Positions 18,201-26,198 of a stretch of 64,000 nt of DNA are shown here, in pieces. The DNA comes from Roseomonas sp. KE2513 (GTDB lineage Bacteria > Pseudomonadota > Alphaproteobacteria > Acetobacterales > Acetobacteraceae). Position numbers and translations under genes: made by a program. A model generated the notes under the pieces. That model had not been told where the DNA came from. It saw nothing but the letters and a program-made list of their open reading frames with translations, and ran no database searches. Positions within the stretch are counted from its first letter, which is position 1. Each line of letters begins with the position of its first letter. The DNA lies in assembly GCF_016107305.1 (NCBI RefSeq), contig NZ_RCVR01000001.1, positions 124,001-188,000 of the forward strand. The letters run 5' to 3'.

Positions 18201-18412
18201 TGGTCACGGCCGAGGGCGCGGCGGCCGTCTCCCGCCGCGCGGTGGGCACGCCGGTTTTCGGCGGCATGCTTGCGGCCTCCATCATCGGCATCTTCATGAT
18301 CCCGATGCTCTACGTGGTCTTCCAGGCCACGCGGGAACGCGTGAAGGGCTGGTTCGGCGCCAAGCCGCCGGGCACGCCCGCTGCGGTGCCCAGCACGGGC
18401 CCGGCGGAGTAG
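15248..18412 (+). CDS. RND efflux pump permease, HAE1 type (AcrB/MexB family)
   Basis: A 1054-residue pump of full normal length. The N terminus ([19 protein letters not shown]) is typical of HAE1. The proton relay is intact: [14 protein letters not shown] in TM4 with the Asp-Asp pair, and the TM10 lysine in [20 protein letters not shown]. The pore and docking domains lie between TM1-2 and TM7-8. It exports hydrophobic or amphiphilic compounds by proton antiport in a trimer. It forms an operon with the adaptor; no outer-membrane factor (TolC/OprM type) gene is next to it, so one from elsewhere in the genome must be used. Confidence 0.95.
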   Translation: MISGTFVDRPRLAIVIAILTLIAGAISLLRIPVSQFPNIVPPQVSVTARYPGASAAVVESTVGQALEGQINGVDRMIYMRSNSANDGSYTLNVSFSLGTDPDLATVNVNNRVQAALARLPQEVQRTGVVVRKQSSAVLMFGFVYSTTNLDPLFLSNYFTINMLDDLARVQGVGQVNVFGAQDYSMRVWFETDRLISLNMTPQDVIAAIQAQNVQAAVGRLGGRPIGDDQSFQINLETKGRLTTPEEFGNIVVRANQDGSVLRVRDVARVEMGAANMDTENRFNGQPAIAFGVYLAPGANAVSVSNAMKAQLEQLKTRFPAGVDYTVFYDSSDFVNETIHEVIKTLLEAFALVVVVVYLFLGSWRATIIPTIAVPVSLIGAFIILLGLGYSANTVSLLAMVLAIGIVVDDAIVVVENVERVMEDHPELSTKDATKKAMSEITAPIIAITLVLLSVFVPIAFIPGLSGELFRQFAVTISAAMVISAINALTLSPALCGIILKPHHGPRRGPIGYVLRGIDWTRDRYAGGVRRLVRVSFLSLLLTAGFAFGIWSISKVTPTGFLPQEDQGAFFVQAQLPPGASVSRTREVVRQIEDIVRPIPSVQGTLGIVGFSLIDGGAQSNSAFLVIRMKPFADREGVANSVQAAIGRVFGATQGIRTANVFAFNLPPIIGLGTGGGFEYILQDYEGRDINALSAAMLGLIVPANQDPNLTAVFSTFAANNPSLYLDVDRDKAQALGVPIANIFSTLQAALGGIYVNDFNLYGRVWQVNIQAEAADRNDIDDIWRIQVRSNSGEMVPLRALADIRTVLGPQTIFRYNNYRAISINGAPKPGISSGQALAAMEQLSDRVLPSGYGYAWTGTAYQEKLATGQTAYILALAVLFAYLFLVALYESWTIPVPVLLSITVGVLGSFGAILLANLSLDIYAQIGLVVLIALAAKNGILIIEFAKEARERGMPIREAAAEGARLRFRAVMMTSIAFVLGLVPLVTAEGAAAVSRRAVGTPVFGGMLAASIIGIFMIPMLYVVFQATRERVKGWFGAKPPGTPAAVPSTGPAE

Positions 18413-18486
18413 AGCCGGCGGATTGTCCTTGCGCACAGGAGAACGGACGAGCATCGTAACGTCGCTGTAAGTCCTGGAGTCGGCCC

Positions 18487-20427
18487 GTGTGCGCCTTGTG
18501 TGATCCTGCCAGACTTGCCGCGGGCTTCGGCTGCTCCGTCATCCCTGACGAGAACGGCCCCGGCGAGCCTGGCGCGCCGGACGAAGCTGCGGCCGCTGCC
18601 CTTCCGGTCGAGATCCAGGCCCTGCTGGCCAGCTCTAATCCCGGCTGGAACGGCGCCATCGGGCGCGGCGGCGTGGTGAACTTCAGCTTCGCCCAATCAC
18701 CGGAGGCGGGCACCCCGGCCAACGGCTTCAGCCCGCTCAGCGCCGGTCAGATGGCCTCGGCCAGGCTCGCCCTCGGCGCCTGGGCCGGCGCCTCCGGCCT
18801 CACATTCGTCGAGGTGCCCGACCATGCCGGCGGTGCCGGCATCGACATCCGCTTCATGCACGAGAACATGTCTTCCGCCTACGCCGGCACCGGCGAGTAC
18901 CCGATGGGCGGTACGATCCGCCTCTCCTCCGCCCTCTACGGCAACGGCGCGGACAGCATGGCGCCCGGCTCCTACGGCTACCTCGTCCTGTTGCACGAGA
19001 TCGGCCACACGCTGGGCCTGAAGCACCCCTTCGACATGACCGCCGGCAACCTGACCGTCCTGCCCGCCGCCCTCGACAAACTGGCGAACACGGTCATGTC
19101 CTACGACCGTTCCTCCCCGAACCCGACCGGCCTTCAGCCCTTCGACCTCGCGACCATCTCCTACATCTACGGCTCGCAGGCGCAGGAACCGGCCTGGGCG
19201 ACGAGCGCGCACTACGACGCCGGCACCGATTCCGTCGTCATGACCGGCGACGCGAGCGCCGAGATCATCTGGGACACCAACCGCCGCTCTGTCGTCTTCG
19301 CCGGCGGCGGCAACGACACGATCCTCGGCGGCGCCGGCGACGAGCGCCTCTTCGGCGAGGACGGCAACGACAGCATCACCGGCGGCAACGGGAGGAATTT
19401 CCTCTTCGGCGGCGCCGGGAACGATACGCTCTTCGGCGGCACCAGCAACGACTGGCTGGCGGCCGGCAGCGGCATCAACACCGTCAATGCCGGCGCCGGC
19501 ATCGACACGCTGGCCGTCGAGCACGGCCGCCGCGCAACCACCATCACAATCACCCCGAGCGCCAGTGGCACGCAGACCATCGACGGCGGCCGCGTGCCCT
19601 ATTTCGGCGGAACAATCCGCTCGGGCGACGAGATGACGACCTTCTACACGGTGGAGAACTTCGCCTTCCTCGACGGTCGCCTCGTCTACGCCTCCAACGA
19701 CCCCGCCATGCAGGTCTATCGCTTCTACCAGGCTGCCCTCGGCCGTGCTCCCGACAGCGTCGGCCAGAACTTCTGGACGGCCGAGCTGCAGGCAGGCAAG
19801 AGCCTCGCCGACGTCGCCGCCGGCTTCGTCAATAGCACGGAGTTCGCCGCCCGCTTCGGCGCGCTCGACGACACCGGATTCGTCAACCTTACCTACAAGA
19901 ACGTTCTCGGCCGCGCGCCCGAGGCGACAGGCCTCAACTACTGGCTGAACAACCTCTCCCACGGCGCCACCCGGCAGGACGTGGTCGTCAACTTCTCGGA
20001 ATCCTCCGAGTTCAAGGCCCGCGTCGCCGCCACCCTCCCGAACGGCCTCTGGGACGCGGACGAGAACGCCGCCTCCATCGCGCGCCTCTATCAGGCCACC
20101 CTTGGCCGCCACCCGGACGAGACCGGGCTGCGCTACTGGGACACGGCCTTCGACAACGGGCTCTCGCTGCGCGACATGGCCGGCGCCTTCACCGCCAGCA
20201 ACGAGTTCACGGCGCGCTTCGGCAGCCCCGACAATGCCGGCTTCATCAACCAGCTCTACGTGAACGTCCTCGGCCGCGCGCCTGACACCACAGGCTTCAA
20301 TTACTGGAAAGCCGGCATCGACGCCGGCACGCTGACCCGCACCGACCTCGTGCTCGCCTTCTCCGAGAGCACCGAGTTCAAGACCACGACAGCGAGCTGG
20401 ATCGAGGGCGGCATCGTCTTCGCCTGA
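18487..20427 (+). CDS. M10 (serralysin-like) zinc metalloprotease with RTX and DUF4214 repeats
   Basis: A 646-residue secreted-type protease. Zinc site HEIGHTLGLKH spans residues 170-180 (His170, His174, His180, catalytic Glu171), with the Met-turn in VMSYDRSS. It is followed by RTX-type Gly/Asp nonapeptides (GGGNDTILGGAG, GGAGNDTLFGG, about residues 275-325) that bind calcium, and then four DUF4214 units, each with a LGRxPDxxGxxYW core and a SxEF end (about residues 415-640). There is no N-terminal signal peptide, which fits type I secretion through a C-terminal signal. GTG at 18487 is used because GGAG at 18476-18479 precedes it by seven bases. No type I secretion genes are in the window. 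Confidence 0.88.
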   Translation: MCALCDPARLAAGFGCSVIPDENGPGEPGAPDEAAAAALPVEIQALLASSNPGWNGAIGRGGVVNFSFAQSPEAGTPANGFSPLSAGQMASARLALGAWAGASGLTFVEVPDHAGGAGIDIRFMHENMSSAYAGTGEYPMGGTIRLSSALYGNGADSMAPGSYGYLVLLHEIGHTLGLKHPFDMTAGNLTVLPAALDKLANTVMSYDRSSPNPTGLQPFDLATISYIYGSQAQEPAWATSAHYDAGTDSVVMTGDASAEIIWDTNRRSVVFAGGGNDTILGGAGDERLFGEDGNDSITGGNGRNFLFGGAGNDTLFGGTSNDWLAAGSGINTVNAGAGIDTLAVEHGRRATTITITPSASGTQTIDGGRVPYFGGTIRSGDEMTTFYTVENFAFLDGRLVYASNDPAMQVYRFYQAALGRAPDSVGQNFWTAELQAGKSLADVAAGFVNSTEFAARFGALDDTGFVNLTYKNVLGRAPEATGLNYWLNNLSHGATRQDVVVNFSESSEFKARVAATLPNGLWDADENAASIARLYQATLGRHPDETGLRYWDTAFDNGLSLRDMAGAFTASNEFTARFGSPDNAGFINQLYVNVLGRAPDTTGFNYWKAGIDAGTLTRTDLVLAFSESTEFKTTTASWIEGGIVFA

Positions 20428-20497
20428 AGCCCCCCCTTCCCGATCCCCTGCCGCATCGCACATGATGCGCCGAACGGCGGATCAGAGGGACGCGACC

Positions 20498-22837
20498 ATG
20501 GCGAAGTTCGGCTTGAGCCAGCCCCTGCGGCGGATCGAGGATCCCCGCCTCCTCATCGGCGGCGGCCGCTACACGGACGACCTGCCCGCCCACGGCGTCG
20601 CGGCGGGCGCTGCGCGAGGCTACATCCTCCGCTCCCCGCACGCCCATGCCCGCATCCTGTCGATCGACACGGCGGCGGCAAAGGCGCTTCCGGGCGTCCT
20701 CGCCGTCTTGACCGGTGCGGACTGGAAGGAGGAAGGCCTGGGCGAGATCCCCTGCGCCGTCCCCATGAAGAACCGCGACGGCTCGCCCCGCGGCAACACC
20801 CCCCGCGGCGCCCTGGCCGACGGCTTCGTCCGCCATGTCGGCGACCCCGTCGCCTTCATCGTCGCGGAGACCTACGACGCCGCCCGCGACGCGGCCGAGG
20901 CGGTAGAGGTCGAGTACGAAACCCTCCCCTCCGTCACCGACCTCGCGACCGCCACCGCCCCCGGCCAGCCTCAGGTCTGGCCGGAGATCACCAACAACAC
21001 CGTCTTCGACTGGGAAACCGGCGACCCCGCCGAGACCGAGCGCCTCTTCGCGACGGCCGCCCATGTCACGCGCCTGACCATCGTGAACAACCGCGTCGTC
21101 GTCGCCTCCATGGAGGGCCGCGCCGCCCTGGCCGACTACGACCCCGCGACCGAGCGCTTCACGCTCCACGCCGGCACCCAGGGCTCCTGGCCGCTGAAGA
21201 GCACGCTGGCCGGCGCCACCTTCGGCATCCCGCCCGAGAAGATCCGCGTCGTCACCCACGATGTCGGCGGCGGCTTCGGGATGAAGATTTTCACCTACCC
21301 CGAATACGCCCTCTGCATGATGGCCGCCCGCCGCCTGCACCGCCCCGTCCGCTGGACGAGCGAGCGCACGGAGGCCTTCCTCTCCGACACCCACGGCCGC
21401 GACAACATCACCACCGGCGAGATCGCGCTCGACGCGAACGGCAAGTTCCTCGCCCTTCGCACGCGCAATATCGCGAACATGGGCGCCTATCTCTCCACCT
21501 ACGCGCCCTTCATCCCGACCGCCGCGGGCACGAAGGTGCTCGCCAGCGTCTATGGCTTCCGCGCCATCCACGCGAACGTCATCGGCGTCGCCACCAACAC
21601 GGTGCCGGTCGATGCCTATCGCGGCGCGGGCCGTCCCGAATCGAACTACATGGTGGAGCGCCTAATCGACGCCGCCGCGCGCGAAACCGGGATCGACCGC
21701 GTCGAGCTGCGCCGCCGCAACATGGTCCCGCCCTCCGCGATGCCGCACACCACCCCGGTGGGCCAGACCTACGACTCCGGCGACTTCACCCAGGTGCTCG
21801 ACCACGCGCTCGCCGCCATCGACTGGCCCGGCTTCTCCGCCCGCCGGGCCGCCTCCGCCGCGAAGGGCCGCCGCCGCGGCATCGGCCTCGCCTACTACCT
21901 CGAGGCCACCGGTGGCGCCGACAGCGAGCGCGCGGAGGTCCGCTTCGCCGCCGATGGCATGGTGGAGGTGCTGGTCGGCACCCAATCCACCGGCCAGGGC
22001 CACGAGACCGCCTACGCCATGATCACGGCCAATGAGCTCGGCGTTCCGGTCGAGAAGATCCGCATCATCCAGGGCGATTCCGACGAGATCCCGACCGGCG
22101 GCGGCACCGGCGGCGCCCGCTCCCTCTACTCCGAGGGCACGGCCATCCTCGCCACCACCGCGACGGTGATCGACAAGGGCAAGACGGCCGCCTCCGAGGC
22201 GTTGGAAGCCTCACCCGGCGACATCGAGTTCGCCGCCGGCCGCTTCGCCATCGCCGGCACCGACCGCGGCATCGGCATCCTCGAACTCGCGCAGCAGCAG
22301 CACGCCCGCGCCGCCCGCGGCGAGACCGTCACCCTGCTCGACGCCGCGGAGGTCGCGGGCATCCCCGCCCACACCTTCCCCAATGGCTGCCACGTGGCGG
22401 AGGTCGAGGTGGACCCCGACACCGGACATATCGACGTCGCCCGCTACCTCGTGGTGGACGATGTCGGCCACGCCCTGAACCCGATGATCGTCATGGGCCA
22501 GGTCCATGGCGGCGTCGCCCAGGGGATCGGCCAGGCCATGCTGGAGAACACCGTCTACGACAAGGAGAGCGGCCAGCTCCTCTCCGCCTCCTTCATGGAC
22601 TACGCCCTTCCCCGCGCGGGCGACCTCCCGCCCATCGAGGTGTCCCTCGTCTCCATCCCCTGCCTGACCAACCCGCTGGGGGTGAAGGGCGCGGGCGAGG
22701 CCGGTGCGGTCGGCTCGCCGCCCGCTCTGATGAACGCGCTGGTGGACGCCCTCTCGGCCGACGGCATCACCCATCTCGACATGCCCGCCACCCCCGAGAT
22801 CGTTTGGAAGGCGCTCGAGACCGCCCGGGCCGCCTGA
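20498..22837 (+). CDS. Xanthine dehydrogenase-family molybdopterin-binding subunit (form II CoxL-like), orphan
   Basis: A 779-residue large subunit of the molybdenum hydroxylase family. The N-terminal part (PLRRIEDPRLLIGGGRYTDDL) and the Mo-cofactor motifs (THDVGGGFGMKIF, GTQSTGQGHETAYA, GVKGAGEAGAVGSPPA) are intact. The active-site loop reads AYRGAGR at residues 373-379: this is the form II signature, not the AYRCSFR of true CO dehydrogenase, so CO oxidation is unlikely. It probably hydroxylates an aldehyde or N-heterocycle. The ATG at 20498 has AGAGGGA seven bases upstream; the ATG at 20462 or 20465 lacks one. The small [2Fe-2S] and medium FAD subunits that it needs are not adjacent. Confidence 0.9.
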   Translation: MAKFGLSQPLRRIEDPRLLIGGGRYTDDLPAHGVAAGAARGYILRSPHAHARILSIDTAAAKALPGVLAVLTGADWKEEGLGEIPCAVPMKNRDGSPRGNTPRGALADGFVRHVGDPVAFIVAETYDAARDAAEAVEVEYETLPSVTDLATATAPGQPQVWPEITNNTVFDWETGDPAETERLFATAAHVTRLTIVNNRVVVASMEGRAALADYDPATERFTLHAGTQGSWPLKSTLAGATFGIPPEKIRVVTHDVGGGFGMKIFTYPEYALCMMAARRLHRPVRWTSERTEAFLSDTHGRDNITTGEIALDANGKFLALRTRNIANMGAYLSTYAPFIPTAAGTKVLASVYGFRAIHANVIGVATNTVPVDAYRGAGRPESNYMVERLIDAAARETGIDRVELRRRNMVPPSAMPHTTPVGQTYDSGDFTQVLDHALAAIDWPGFSARRAASAAKGRRRGIGLAYYLEATGGADSERAEVRFAADGMVEVLVGTQSTGQGHETAYAMITANELGVPVEKIRIIQGDSDEIPTGGGTGGARSLYSEGTAILATTATVIDKGKTAASEALEASPGDIEFAAGRFAIAGTDRGIGILELAQQQHARAARGETVTLLDAAEVAGIPAHTFPNGCHVAEVEVDPDTGHIDVARYLVVDDVGHALNPMIVMGQVHGGVAQGIGQAMLENTVYDKESGQLLSASFMDYALPRAGDLPPIEVSLVSIPCLTNPLGVKGAGEAGAVGSPPALMNALVDALSADGITHLDMPATPEIVWKALETARAA

Positions 22838-22898
22838 ACCGGGCCGGGGGCGGCCCCCGCGCCCGGCAACCGCCCCCGTCCCTCCGCCGATGCACAGA

Positions 22899-22938
22899 GA
22901 AGGGCCTGCCCCGGCATCTCCGCCGGCGCGGGCCCTTC
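22899..22938. terminator. Bidirectional terminator between CoxL-like and DUF2939 genes
   Basis: A 17-position stem (GAAGGGCC... with ...GGGCCCTTC, two mismatches) with a 6-base loop. On the plus strand the stem is followed by CTTT; the DUF2939 stop codon lies directly after it on the other strand. Confidence 0.7.
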
Positions 22939-22940
22939 CT

Positions 22941-23609
22941 TTAGCGCATCGCCACCACAGTGCCGGCGCCCGAAGCGACCGGCGCATCCAGGAAGCGCAG
23001 CGCCGTCACCCGGAATCCATCCCCCTGCCAGGCGAGGTCGAAGGAAACCCCGGCCTCCTCCCCCGCCGGCCCGTATTCCAGCCGGAAGGCTGCCAGCCCC
23101 AGCGGCCGCGCCGCCCGCAAGCTGGAGAGCGCCACCAGGCTTCCCTCCCCGCGCGCGCCGCGGGCCCGCGCCTGCATCCAGGCCGCCACCCGCTCCGGCT
23201 GCTCCCAGGAAGCTGTCATGCGGTCCGCCATGCCCGAGAGGAAACGGCGGGCACTGCCCCCCTCCTCCGCCGCGATCTCCGCCTCCATGCCCGCCCGCAG
23301 GCTCGCCATGGCCACAGGTGAATCGAATTGCCGCAAAAGGGCCGGGGCGTCGCCCTGCCCCATGGACGCCGAGATCCGCATTGCCAGCAGCCAGGGGGCT
23401 GCGAGCCAGAGCCCCAGAAGCAGCAGCCCCGCGCCCAGCGCCACTGAAACCTGCACGACCGGCCTAACCCTTCGCGCCACCGTGTTCCTGGCGGCCGTCT
23501 CCGTGAGGCCGCCACTCCCGTGCGGCATCAGGCGGAACTGCGCTGCCTGTCGCGCGTCGTACTCGGCCCAGACCTCGTCCCAAATCTCGGCCCGCCGAAT
23601 AGCATCCAT
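22941..23609 (-). CDS. DUF2939-type membrane-anchored protein
   Basis: A 222-residue protein with a charged N-terminal segment (residues 1-50, including RRAEIWDEVWAEY), one membrane helix at about residues 51-75, and a periplasmic C-terminal domain. The text after the helix (AAPWLLAMRISASMGQGDAPAL, then FDSPVAMASLRAGME) follows the pattern of DUF2939 proteins, where a Pro-Trp pair after the helix and a D/S-P-x-x-x-x-SL element recur. Function is unknown. The ATG at 23609 is preferred over a TTG at 23645. It is downstream of the Mla-type operon on the same strand but separated by 139 bases with dyad sequences, so it likely has its own promoter. Confidence 0.65.
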   Translation of the reverse strand: MDAIRRAEIWDEVWAEYDARQAAQFRLMPHGSGGLTETAARNTVARRVRPVVQVSVALGAGLLLLGLWLAAPWLLAMRISASMGQGDAPALLRQFDSPVAMASLRAGMEAEIAAEEGGSARRFLSGMADRMTASWEQPERVAAWMQARARGARGEGSLVALSSLRAARPLGLAAFRLEYGPAGEEAGVSFDLAWQGDGFRVTALRFLDAPVASGAGTVVAMR

Positions 23610-23701
23610 GGCGCTCGTCCCATCAAACCCGGGACGTGCTCGCAAAATGCGACACGTCTTGGTTTTGAGACTGCCCGCATGAATCTCACTGGAAGGTTAA
23701 T

Positions 23702-23718
23702 GTCTCTACTAGTGAGAC
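23702..23718. promoter_or_regulatory. GTCTC/GAGAC dyad upstream of the DUF2939 gene
   Basis: GTCTC-T-ACTAGT-GAGAC is a near-perfect inverted repeat centred on ACTAGT. TTGAGAC copies flank it at 23665-23671 and 23731-23737. The whole 100-base gap is much richer in A and T than its surroundings, as expected of a promoter region. Confidence 0.4.
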
Positions 23719-23748
23719 GATCTCTTTTGTTTGAGACCTCCCCTTGCC

Positions 23749-24378
23749 TTAGCCGTAACGGGAGAGGTCCGCCTCCAGCCGCCTGAGCACCTGCCCGAGC
23801 GCTGCCACCATCCCCGCCGCCTGCGCGTCCGGCCCCAGCGGCCGGTCGGCCGGCACCGGCACCGGCACCGGCACCATCGCCCGCTCGCTGAACTGCGCCA
23901 CCACCCGCGTGCCAAACTGGCTCGTCTCGCGCATGAGCAGCGCGCTCATCGCCGCCACCGCCTGCCCGGCGCCGAGATCGACATGCAGGGCCAGCAGTTC
24001 GCTCTCCATCACCAGGTCCGCATTCCCCCGCGTCCCCGGCGCCAGCACGGCCGCGAAGGTGCCGGACTCCATCAGCCAGCGGCGCAGCGCATCTTCCGCA
24101 GCCTCAGCGGGTGGCGCCGTCCACTCAGCGTAGTACTCGGTAGCCTCCGTCCCATCCGCGCGGATGGACCGCAGCAGCCGCCCGTCCAACCCCGGCGCCG
24201 CGCGCGTCAGCCGCATCAGCAGCGTCTTCGTCCCCCGCCGCCGCGGGAGCGCCGCCGGCCGCACCGGCAGCAGCGGGTAACGCCGCGGCTCCACATAGCT
24301 CTGGTTCACCACCGAGCAGCCGCCGAGCACCCCAGCCATCAACAAGGGGGCCGCCAGCAATCCGCGACGCCGCATCAT
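23749..24378 (-). CDS. ABC-type transport auxiliary lipoprotein (PqiC family)
   Basis: A 209-residue lipoprotein: an Arg-rich start, hydrophobic core and lipobox LGGC give a lipidated Cys at about residue 21. The domain after it (YVEPRRYPLLPVRP, then FAAVLAPGTRGNADLVMESELLAL, then VAQFSERAMVPV) matches the ABC-transport auxiliary component family that works with MCE/MlaD proteins between the two membranes. Its start overlaps the MlaD stop by four bases (ATGA), so translation is coupled. It is the last gene of the Mla-type operon. A (CGGCAC)4 hexanucleotide repeat near the 3' end encodes a VPVPVPVP stretch. Confidence 0.85.
   Translation of the reverse strand: MMRRRGLLAAPLLMAGVLGGCSVVNQSYVEPRRYPLLPVRPAALPRRRGTKTLLMRLTRAAPGLDGRLLRSIRADGTEATEYYAEWTAPPAEAAEDALRRWLMESGTFAAVLAPGTRGNADLVMESELLALHVDLGAGQAVAAMSALLMRETSQFGTRVVAQFSERAMVPVPVPVPADRPLGPDAQAAGMVAALGQVLRRLEADLSRYG
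23851..23874. repeat. Hexanucleotide tandem repeat (CGGCAC)4 within the PqiC-type gene
   Basis: Four perfect copies of a 6-base unit. On the coding strand it gives alternating Val-Pro codons; copy changes would keep the frame. Confidence 0.75.
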
Positions 24379-25403
24379 CGTCTCCCTCTCGCCCATTCCG
24401 GCACCGGCGGCGGCGGCGCCAGCAGCGACGCCCCCGGCGAACGCCGCAGCCCTTCCGTCGTCTCCCGCAGGCTGCCCGAGGCCGCCCGCAGATCCCTGAG
24501 CGTCGGCGCCAGATCGCCGTTGATGTCGCCGACCGTGTTCGTCACCGACCGTGCCGCCGACTCCACCTGCGCCACCGCCGCCGGCAGCCGCTGCATGCCC
24601 TGCTGCAGCCGCTCCATCGCCGCGTTCGCGTTGCGCAGCACGCCCCGCACCTCCGGCCCGCCGACCAGCCCGCGCACCTCGGCCACCGTCGCCCGCAGCT
24701 CGCCGGAAAGCCGCGGCAGGTCCAGCTCCGCGACCGTCCGCTGCACCGTATCCAACGTCTCCGTCGCCGCCCGCGCCGTCCGCGCGAGGTCGCCGTCGTT
24801 CACCTGCCGCCGGAGATCCGAGAGCAGCCCCGAGATGTCGCCCAGGATCTGCTCGATCGGAAGATCGCTCACCCGCTGCGCCAGCGCCTCCGCGACCGAG
24901 GTCACCTGCGCCACCGTGCTGGGAATGGAGGGGATCACCGGGTAATCCGGTTTCCAGGGCGGCGTCTCCGCGGGGAACCGGTCCTTGTCCACGAAGTCGA
25001 GCTCGAGATAGCCGACCCCCGTGATGCCCGTCGTCGCCAGCCGCGCGCGCAGCCCGTTCTCCACCGCCCCCTGCACGTTCGGCGTGTCCCGCAGGCGCGA
25101 GAGATCGAGCGCGAACCGCACAATCACCCGCTGGAAGGCCGCGGTGAAATCGTTGCTCGGCGGTGGATAGGAGGTCGCGACGAGGTTGATCTCCGTCACC
25201 TGTCCGAGCTGCACGCCGCGGAAGCGCACGGCGGCGCCCACATCCATCCCCGTCACGCTCTCGCGCACATAGGTCTCGAAAGTCTGCCGGTTCCGCCCGA
25301 GCTTGCCGGCCGTGAAGAAGAGGATGAAGCCGAGCCCCACCGCCAGCCCCACGATGATGAGGAGCCCGACGCGAAGATAGAGCCTGCGGGACGTCGCCGG
25401 CAT
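24375..25403 (-). CDS. MlaD-family (MCE) substrate-binding protein
   Basis: A 342-residue MCE protein. One N-terminal helix (LRVGLLIIVGLAVGLGFILFF, about residues 10-30) anchors it in the inner membrane. The MCE domain follows: YVRESVTGMDVGAAVRFRGVQLGQV, then a loop, then LATTGITGVGYLELDF. Residues 170-330 are a long helical tail (EALAQRVSDLPIEQILGDISG, many heptad-like repeats), probably forming a periplasmic needle or tunnel in a hexamer. It carries lipids between membranes with the permease and ATPase next to it. The ATG directly follows the MlaF stop (TAGATG, no gap). Confidence 0.92.
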   Translation of the reverse strand: MPATSRRLYLRVGLLIIVGLAVGLGFILFFTAGKLGRNRQTFETYVRESVTGMDVGAAVRFRGVQLGQVTEINLVATSYPPPSNDFTAAFQRVIVRFALDLSRLRDTPNVQGAVENGLRARLATTGITGVGYLELDFVDKDRFPAETPPWKPDYPVIPSIPSTVAQVTSVAEALAQRVSDLPIEQILGDISGLLSDLRRQVNDGDLARTARAATETLDTVQRTVAELDLPRLSGELRATVAEVRGLVGGPEVRGVLRNANAAMERLQQGMQRLPAAVAQVESAARSVTNTVGDINGDLAPTLRDLRAASGSLRETTEGLRRSPGASLLAPPPPVPEWARGRR

Positions 25404-26198
25404 CTACTCCGCCTCCCGCCGGAAAAAGCGCCGCACCGTGTCGTTCGGCGGATGGTCGCGAAGTTCCCGCGGATCGCCCTGCGCGATCATTCCCTGCGCC
25501 TCCTTGTCGAGCATCACGCAGCGGTCCCCGATCGCGAGGATCGATTGCAGCTCGTGCGTCACCACCACGAAGGTCGTCCCGAGGTCGCGCGCCAGGTCGC
25601 GGATCAGCCGGTCCAGCCCCGCCGACGTCACGGGGTCGAGCCCCGCGCTCGGCTCGTCGAGGAACAGCACCGGCGGGTCGAGCGCCATGGCCCGCGCGAT
25701 CCCCGCCCGCTTGGCCATCCCGCCCGAGATCTCGGCGGGCAGCCGCGACTCCGCGTCCCCCAGCCCCACGAGCCCGAGCTTCATCCGCGCCACGCTCTCC
25801 CGCGCCTCGCGCGGCAGGTCTGTATGCGCCTCCAACGGCAGCATCACGTTCTCCAGCAAGGTCATCGAGCCGAACAGCGCGCCCGACTGCCACATCACCC
25901 CGAGCTGCCGCAGCAGCGCTCGCCGCGCCTCCCCGGACGCGCGCGCCAGGTGCCCCCCGAGGATGGTCACCTCCCCCGCCGTTGGCTCGTAGAGGCCGAT
26001 CATGATCTTCAGCAGCGTGGACTTGCCGCAGCCCGAGCCGCCGAGGATCACGAAGACCTCGCCCTGCGACACCTCGAAGGTCACGTGGCGGAACAGCGTG
26101 CGTCCGCCGAACCCCATCGCGAGGTCGCGCACCTCGATCACCGCCTCGCGCCGCGTCGCCGCGGGCGCCTCCGTCCGATCCGCGAGAACGGTTCCCAT
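25404..26198 (-). CDS. ABC transporter ATP-binding protein, MlaF type
   Basis: A 264-residue ATPase. Walker A is GGSGCGKS at residues 53-60, the Q-loop is in GVMWQSGALF, the ABC signature reads ISGGMAKRAGIARAMALDP, and Walker B is VLFLDEPSAGLDP followed by the switch histidine in VVTHEL. The SGGMAKR variant (with Met-Ala in place of the usual Gln-Arg/Gln-Gln) is typical of the MlaF/Ttg2A group, which pairs with MlaE permeases. The ATG at 26198 overlaps the MlaE stop by one base (TGATG). A longer upstream frame is open but is the shadow of the permease gene. Confidence 0.93.
   Translation of the reverse strand: MGTVLADRTEAPAATRREAVIEVRDLAMGFGGRTLFRHVTFEVSQGEVFVILGGSGCGKSTLLKIMIGLYEPTAGEVTILGGHLARASGEARRALLRQLGVMWQSGALFGSMTLLENVMLPLEAHTDLPREARESVARMKLGLVGLGDAESRLPAEISGGMAKRAGIARAMALDPPVLFLDEPSAGLDPVTSAGLDRLIRDLARDLGTTFVVVTHELQSILAIGDRCVMLDKEAQGMIAQGDPRELRDHPPNDTVRRFFRREAE

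Noticed and set aside
16601-18454. Very long open frame on the minus strand opposite the RND pump
   Set aside because: His/Asp/Gly-rich nonsense composition typical of the antisense frame of GC-rich genes; the plus-strand pump is full length and conserved.
18697-20463. Long minus-strand frame opposite the M10 protease
   Set aside because: Composition of Ala, Gly, Glu and Val with no recognisable domain; the plus strand has zinc site, RTX and DUF4214 units.
20462-20497. Earlier ATG for the CoxL-like gene
   Set aside because: No ribosome site; AGAGGGA precedes the ATG at 20498, where the family alignment also begins.
20498-22837. Calling the CoxL-like protein a CO dehydrogenase
   Set aside because: Active-site loop is AYRGAGR, the form II type, and the other two subunits are missing.
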